A DNA stretch of 25,846 nucleotides from an uncultured Prevotella sp. (GTDB lineage Bacteria; Bacteroidota; Bacteroidia; Bacteroidales; Bacteroidaceae). The notes under the pieces were generated by a model that worked only from the letters and a program-made list of their open reading frames with translations, was not told the origin of the DNA and ran no database searches. Position numbers and translations under genes: made by a program. The DNA is taken from NCBI GenBank assembly GCA_900548585.1, contig URLI01000028.1, positions 1-25,846 on the forward strand, read 5' to 3'. Shown one piece after another: positions 22,988-25,846 of the stretch. Numbering within the stretch: position 1 is the stretch's first letter; every line of letters starts with the position of its first letter.

Positions 22988-23983
22988 ATGATGACTATGG
23001 ATAGGGATTTGATTGACAGCCTGCGCGGCAGCAGATGGATCGTGACCGGCGCCACGGGGCTTGTTGGCTCGTGCCTCGTCGGTTTCCTCGGCGAGTTGGA
23101 CAGACGGCACTCGCTGGGCATCAGCATTACCTGTGCCGTGAGGAACGTGGCAAAGGCCGTGGCGATGTTCGGGGGCAATGGCTGCAAGATGTATTTCTAC
23201 GAATATGACTTCGCGTCCGGCAAGCCTTTCTGTCCGCCGCATGAGGCTGACTACATAGTGCATCTCGCATCGCCGACGGCGTCAAAGGACTTCGTGGAAA
23301 GGCCGGTGGAGACAATGATCACGTCGCTGGCCGGGACAAGGCAGGTGCTGGAACATGCCAGGAGGGCAGGGAAGCGGCTGAAGGGAATGGTCTATGTCTC
23401 GTCGCTCGAGGTGTACGGCACGGTGACCGACGACAGCGAGCCGCTCGCCGAAGACCGCCAGGGCTACCTCGACCCGATGCAGGCACGCAGCAGCTACCCC
23501 ATGGCAAAGCGTGCGGCGGAGTGCCTGTGCCACGCCTACAGCGCGGAATACGGGGTGCGTGTGATGACGGCGCGCCTCGCGCAGACGTTCGGCACGGCTG
23601 TCGCCGGGAATGACAACCGCGTCTTCGCGCAGTTCGCACGCTGCGCGGCGGCGGACACCGACATCGTGCTTTTCACCGAGGGAAAGCTGCGCCGCTGCTA
23701 CTGCCACACCGAGGACGCCGTGGAGGCTATGGTGTATATCCTGCTGCGCGGAGAGAGTGGGGCGGCGTACAACGTGGCAAACGAGGCCACATACATCTCG
23801 GTGCGCGACATGGCGGAGATGGTATGCCGTGAGTTCGGAAAGAACATGAGGGTGAGGATAGAGCCAAGGGACGGCATGGGGTTTTCGCCCGTGACCTACC
23901 TGCGGCTCGACACAAGCCGCATCAGGGCACTGGGATGGCAGCCTCGGCACAACCTGCGGCAGATGTTCGAAGGAATTATATAA
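22988..23983 (+). CDS. Extended SDR, NAD-dependent epimerase/dehydratase
   Basis: This cytosolic oxidoreductase belongs to the extended short-chain dehydrogenase family that acts on nucleotide sugars and related compounds. The NAD-binding motif is VTGATGLVGS near residue 20. The catalytic triad is visible as Ser in YVSSLEVYG and Tyr/Lys in SSYPMAKRAAE (YxxxK). The C-terminal substrate domain ends in RALGWQPRHNLRQMF, typical for this group. The frame is open from a GTG at 22964, but the ATGs at 22988, 22991 and 22997 are better; 22988 is used, giving 331 aa. Its position directly after the cytidylyltransferase suggests it makes or modifies the polyol moiety, perhaps on the CDP-linked form. It is not the MDR-type TarJ reductase of teichoic-acid pathways, so the product may differ from plain CDP-ribitol. 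Confidence 0.88.
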   Translation: MMTMDRDLIDSLRGSRWIVTGATGLVGSCLVGFLGELDRRHSLGISITCAVRNVAKAVAMFGGNGCKMYFYEYDFASGKPFCPPHEADYIVHLASPTASKDFVERPVETMITSLAGTRQVLEHARRAGKRLKGMVYVSSLEVYGTVTDDSEPLAEDRQGYLDPMQARSSYPMAKRAAECLCHAYSAEYGVRVMTARLAQTFGTAVAGNDNRVFAQFARCAAADTDIVLFTEGKLRRCYCHTEDAVEAMVYILLRGESGAAYNVANEATYISVRDMAEMVCREFGKNMRVRIEPRDGMGFSPVTYLRLDTSRIRALGWQPRHNLRQMFEGII

Positions 23984-23987
23984 AGGT

Positions 23988-24872
23988 ATGGCAATTCATT
24001 TATTTGACTCCATTTTCCGCGTTTATCACCGCCGTGACACCCGGGGGTGGGAACGCGAGCCACATTCCGCGCGTCCCATATATGGCGTTTACCATGTGTA
24101 CTGCACCGCAGGGTGGCAGAGTCTCGTTGAGCGGCAGGTGCGCAACTTGCGGCGCGACGGCCTACTCGGCGCCACGCGGCGGCTTTTCGTGAGTTGCATA
24201 TCGGCGGACAAGGGCGATGCCGACGAACTGCGGCGCATCATCGGCACGGAAAAGGTTGAGGTGGTTTCGTTCACCGGCGACGCCCGGCGCTATGAATATC
24301 CTGCCCTCGAGAAGGTGCTGTCACTGTGCCGCACGCAGGACTGCCTCGTGTATTATTTCCATACGAAGGGCATCAGTTACCAGTGCGTTGACACCGGCGA
24401 CCGCCTTTTCCGTGGCTTCCAGGCCAAGATAGAGGCGTGGAGGGAGATGCTCGAGTATTTTGTGTTTGCCAAATGGCGCGTGGCAGTAAATTCGCTGAAC
24501 GGCGGTTACGACCTCTACGGCTGCTACCGGTGGCCTCCGCGCGACTATAAGATGTTCTCCGGGAACTTCTGGTGGATAAATTCCGACTATGGGAAACGCT
24601 TGCCAGAATTCCCCGGCGACGTTGTCTCAAAGGATCGTTTCTACTCGGAGGTGTGGCCCATGAGCCGTGGCGGGCGCGTGTTCTCGCCGTTCGAGACCAT
24701 TGCCGACCTCTATTTCGTACGCATACCGCGCTCCATTTACGCCTCCGCCACGCCCGCGATGTGGGACAGGATTGCCTTTGTCGCCGCATACAACTGGCGA
24801 AAAATGCTCAAGCACGTGTTCGGCTACAGTTACAAGAAACGCTGCCAGGCACGTTTCCAGAAACTGAAGTAG
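23988..24872 (+). CDS. Putative glycosyltransferase with HTKG and SGNFWW motifs
   Basis: This 294-aa soluble protein follows the SDR gene by 4 nt, with AAAGG just before the ATG. I do not recognise a named family with confidence. The visible landmarks are YGVYHVYCTAGW (~32-43), VYYFHTKGIS (H125-G128), a Trp-rich MFSGNFWWINSDYGKRLP (~189-206), and PFETIADLYFV near residue 240. The HTKG and SGNFWW elements recall uncharacterised glycosyltransferase-like proteins of capsule loci, in which the last sugar-binding segment reads '(H/F)SGNFWWA'. No DXD motif stands out. Its position as the last gene of the licD operon supports a role in the same glycan, perhaps adding the sugar that carries the polyol phosphate. 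Function is an inference from context plus weak resemblance. Confidence 0.55.
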   Translation: MAIHLFDSIFRVYHRRDTRGWEREPHSARPIYGVYHVYCTAGWQSLVERQVRNLRRDGLLGATRRLFVSCISADKGDADELRRIIGTEKVEVVSFTGDARRYEYPALEKVLSLCRTQDCLVYYFHTKGISYQCVDTGDRLFRGFQAKIEAWREMLEYFVFAKWRVAVNSLNGGYDLYGCYRWPPRDYKMFSGNFWWINSDYGKRLPEFPGDVVSKDRFYSEVWPMSRGGRVFSPFETIADLYFVRIPRSIYASATPAMWDRIAFVAAYNWRKMLKHVFGYSYKKRCQARFQKLK

Positions 24873-24899
24873 GGCGTGCCCGCACCGTTGCATGGCAAC

Positions 24900-24921
24900 T
24901 AATCCTTGAGAGAAAGGATTA
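24900..24921 (+). terminator. Hairpin after the licD operon
   Basis: TAATCCTT (24900-24907) and AAGGATTA (24914-24921) form a perfect 8-bp stem with a 6-nt loop, 27 nt past the last stop of the operon. No T-run follows directly, so it may be a weak terminator or transcript-end structure. It also marks the left edge of the A+T-rich segment. Confidence 0.4.
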
Positions 24922-25148
24922 CGAAACAGTTACTATATTACAAGTTATCTTATTGCTAATCTCCTACCTACTATAGTAAAAACTGAAATAATTGCCATTT
25001 TTTTTCGTAATATGTCAAAGGAATCTACTTTTGCGTGATCTTTCTTCAAAAAAGTTTGTATAATCTATGATTATTCGTATCTTTGCAGCAACAGAATTCG
25101 CCACGCTTCCCATTTGAACAGCGAACCAGGGCGGGTCTTTTGCTTTTT
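24922..25148. other. A+T-rich intergenic junction
   Basis: No gene is seen here. From about 24920 the sequence changes abruptly from G+C-rich to A+T-rich. It contains a 10-bp palindrome TACTATAGTA (24969-24978), a T8 run near 24999-25006, a possible weak promoter box TACTTTTG (25026-25033), and then the strong promoter at 25055-25085. The leader at 25086-25148 is locally G+C-richer and can form TTCGC/GCGAA (25097-25101 with 25121-25125). Confidence 0.55.
25055..25085 (+). promoter_or_regulatory. Promoter of the Abi_2-fragment/lipoprotein unit
   Basis: TTTG (25055-25058), a 19-nt spacer and TATCTTTG (25078-25085) match the Bacteroidota consensus exactly. The predicted leader is about 60 nt before the ATG at 25149. 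A second box, TACTTTTG at 25026-25033, lies just upstream with a poor -33 element. Confidence 0.7.
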
Positions 25149-25316
25149 ATGGGTACATTAATATTATATACTAAACAGGCTCTTTCTATTTCGGAACAAA
25201 TAGAACTACTAAAAAGTAGAGGCTTAAATATTGCTGATTCATCCAAGGCTGCAAAATTTCTTGGAGAAAAGACAAGAATTCTTAATATTCACACTAATAA
25301 ATATTTACCGCAATGA
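25149..25316 (+). pseudogene. Truncated Abi_2-family protein (N-terminal fragment)
   Basis: This 55-aa frame resembles the N-terminus of Abi_2 (AbiD/AbiF-type) abortive-infection proteins. The diagnostic run is ALSISEQIELLKSRGLNIAD, followed by KAAKFL. In full-length members the next segment is usually an aromatic 'SYYRLxxY' stretch and the protein continues to about 300 aa. Here it becomes GEKTRILNIHTNKYLPQ and stops. No continuation is obvious in the other two frames, so this is a remnant or a deliberately short derivative. The frame is open upstream to a TTG at 25083, but that codon lies inside the -7 box, so the ATG at 25149 is used. The stop overlaps the lipoprotein start (ATGA), which is unusual for decayed DNA. 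The promoter is intact. The codon choice is A+T-rich, unlike the rest of the window. Confidence 0.55.
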
Positions 25317-25774
25317 TGATAAAAAGGTTTCTGCTATTCATAGCAGTATTTATAATGATTTCCTGCTCTAACGAAGACGGGAGTAAAATACCAAATATTA
25401 TCCCAAGTGAAATAGAACTATCCGCTGCCCATCCAGAAGCCTTTTTCCAGTTTGTGGAAGGCGATTATACGATGTATGAGTTTAGGATTATTTATGAGAA
25501 GAATGGCACAGAGGTATCAGAAAGAATAACCAAGGATATTTTATCAAAGGAACAGACTGTTGTGGAACTTTCTGATGGGAATAAAGCCACTGTCTATTGT
25601 AAAAATGGCATACTCCAGAAAATAGAATTTGACTTTATGACAATAAGTAAGGTGCAAACAGGAAAATATAAAGTCCAATTAAACAAAAATAGCATTCAGC
25701 AAATGCCTGGGGCTATTTTCTTTGGGTTTAGTGTTCCTGATGGAATATCTAATGTCGTAATAACTTTTAAATAA
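25313..25774 (+). CDS. Small putative lipoprotein, unknown function
   Basis: This 153-aa protein has a lipoprotein-type N-terminus: MMIKRFLLFIAVFIMIS then Cys at about residue 18, with a Lys-Arg start and a hydrophobic core. The residues after the Cys (SNEDG) are acidic, which in Bacteroidota can favour surface exposure of lipoproteins. The mature part is rich in beta-prone, charged segments (VEGDYTMYEFRIIYEKNGTEV, VVELSDGNKATVYCKNGILQKIEFDF) and has no motif I recognise. The start at 25313 overlaps the stop of the Abi_2-like fragment by 4 nt; an ATG one codon later is equally possible. Base composition is strongly A+T-rich compared with the glycan genes, suggesting separate acquisition. A weak A+T hairpin lies just after the stop at 25781-25794. 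Confidence 0.65.
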   Translation: MMIKRFLLFIAVFIMISCSNEDGSKIPNIIPSEIELSAAHPEAFFQFVEGDYTMYEFRIIYEKNGTEVSERITKDILSKEQTVVELSDGNKATVYCKNGILQKIEFDFMTISKVQTGKYKVQLNKNSIQQMPGAIFFGFSVPDGISNVVITFK

Positions 25775-25846
25775 CAAAAGATATTAAAAAATATTATTAC
25801 TGTCCGCTAAACATAGAAATCCTCATTCCAACTCATTGAGACACAA

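Noticed and set aside
25083..25148. N-terminal extension of the Abi_2-like frame back to a TTG start.
   Set aside because: The TTG is part of the -7 promoter box, so it cannot be in the transcript.
25781..25794. ATATT/AATAT hairpin after the lipoprotein gene as a terminator.
   Set aside because: It is a purely A-T stem in A+T-rich sequence with no continuous T-run; chance occurrence is likely.
25801..25846. The last ~45 nt resemble the kind of sequence seen at insertion-sequence ends (TGTCCGCTAAA).
   Set aside because: Only one end is inside the window, no transposase frame is visible, and I cannot match it to a known inverted repeat.
1..25846. tRNA, rRNA, CRISPR arrays, phage genes and complete mobile elements.
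   Set aside because: I looked for cloverleaf-like sequences, regularly spaced repeats, integrase or transposase motifs and saw none.

Overview
The window looks like chromosome from a G+C-rich member of the Bacteroidales (Prevotella-like or a relative). Two things support this. The adjacent trio porU-porV-ispF matches the gene order I recall from Porphyromonas gingivalis. Several genes are also preceded by the Bacteroidota housekeeping promoter, a TTTG box, a 19-nt spacer and a TAnnTTTG box. No species can be named from sequence alone. Nearly all of the window is G+C-rich by eye. The last ~900 nt are clearly A+T-rich and appear to have a different origin.

Layout. (1) 2-4873: type IX secretion sortase porU (5' end cut by the window edge), its outer-membrane partner porV, and ispF of the MEP isoprenoid pathway. 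(2) 4874-5363: a 490-nt gap that is not empty. It holds a probable terminator for ispF, a minus-strand promoter-plus-terminator pair that could define a ~200-nt RNA, and the promoter of the next operon. (3) 5364-10552: a surface-glycan block with a GT4 and a GT2 glycosyltransferase, an EptA-like phosphoethanolamine transferase and a membrane acyltransferase. (4) 10580-13261 (minus): an ABC exporter and NAD kinase. (5) 13428-15666: a DJ-1/YajL-family protein, a secreted PAP2 phosphatase and a second membrane acyltransferase. (6) 15781-20183: a tightly packed operon of a UbiA-type prenyl-phosphate phosphoribosyltransferase, a HAD phosphatase, a large GT-C-like membrane protein and a Wzx-type flippase. 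(7) 20199-21254 (minus): a GT4 glycosyltransferase. (8) 21363-24872: LicD, an IspD/TarI-like cytidylyltransferase, an extended SDR and a putative glycosyltransferase. (9) 24873-25846: a compositional boundary, a strong promoter, a 55-codon fragment matching the N-terminus of Abi_2 abortive-infection proteins, and a small lipoprotein translationally coupled to it.

How the parts may work together. Regions 3 to 8 read as a locus for making and decorating a cell-surface glycolipid or polysaccharide. Two of its modules depend on activated pentose or polyol units. The UbiA-HAD-GT-C-flippase set resembles the decaprenyl-phosphoryl-ribose/arabinose logic of mycobacteria. The LicD-cytidylyltransferase-SDR set resembles CDP-ribitol-type polyol-phosphate transfer. 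PorU of P. gingivalis joins cargo proteins to a form of LPS, so a glycan locus close to porU/porV is suggestive, but that link is inference. The most novel candidates are the paired pentose/polyol modules, the unannotated minus-strand transcription unit at about 4968-5178, and the truncated Abi_2-lipoprotein cassette at the right end.
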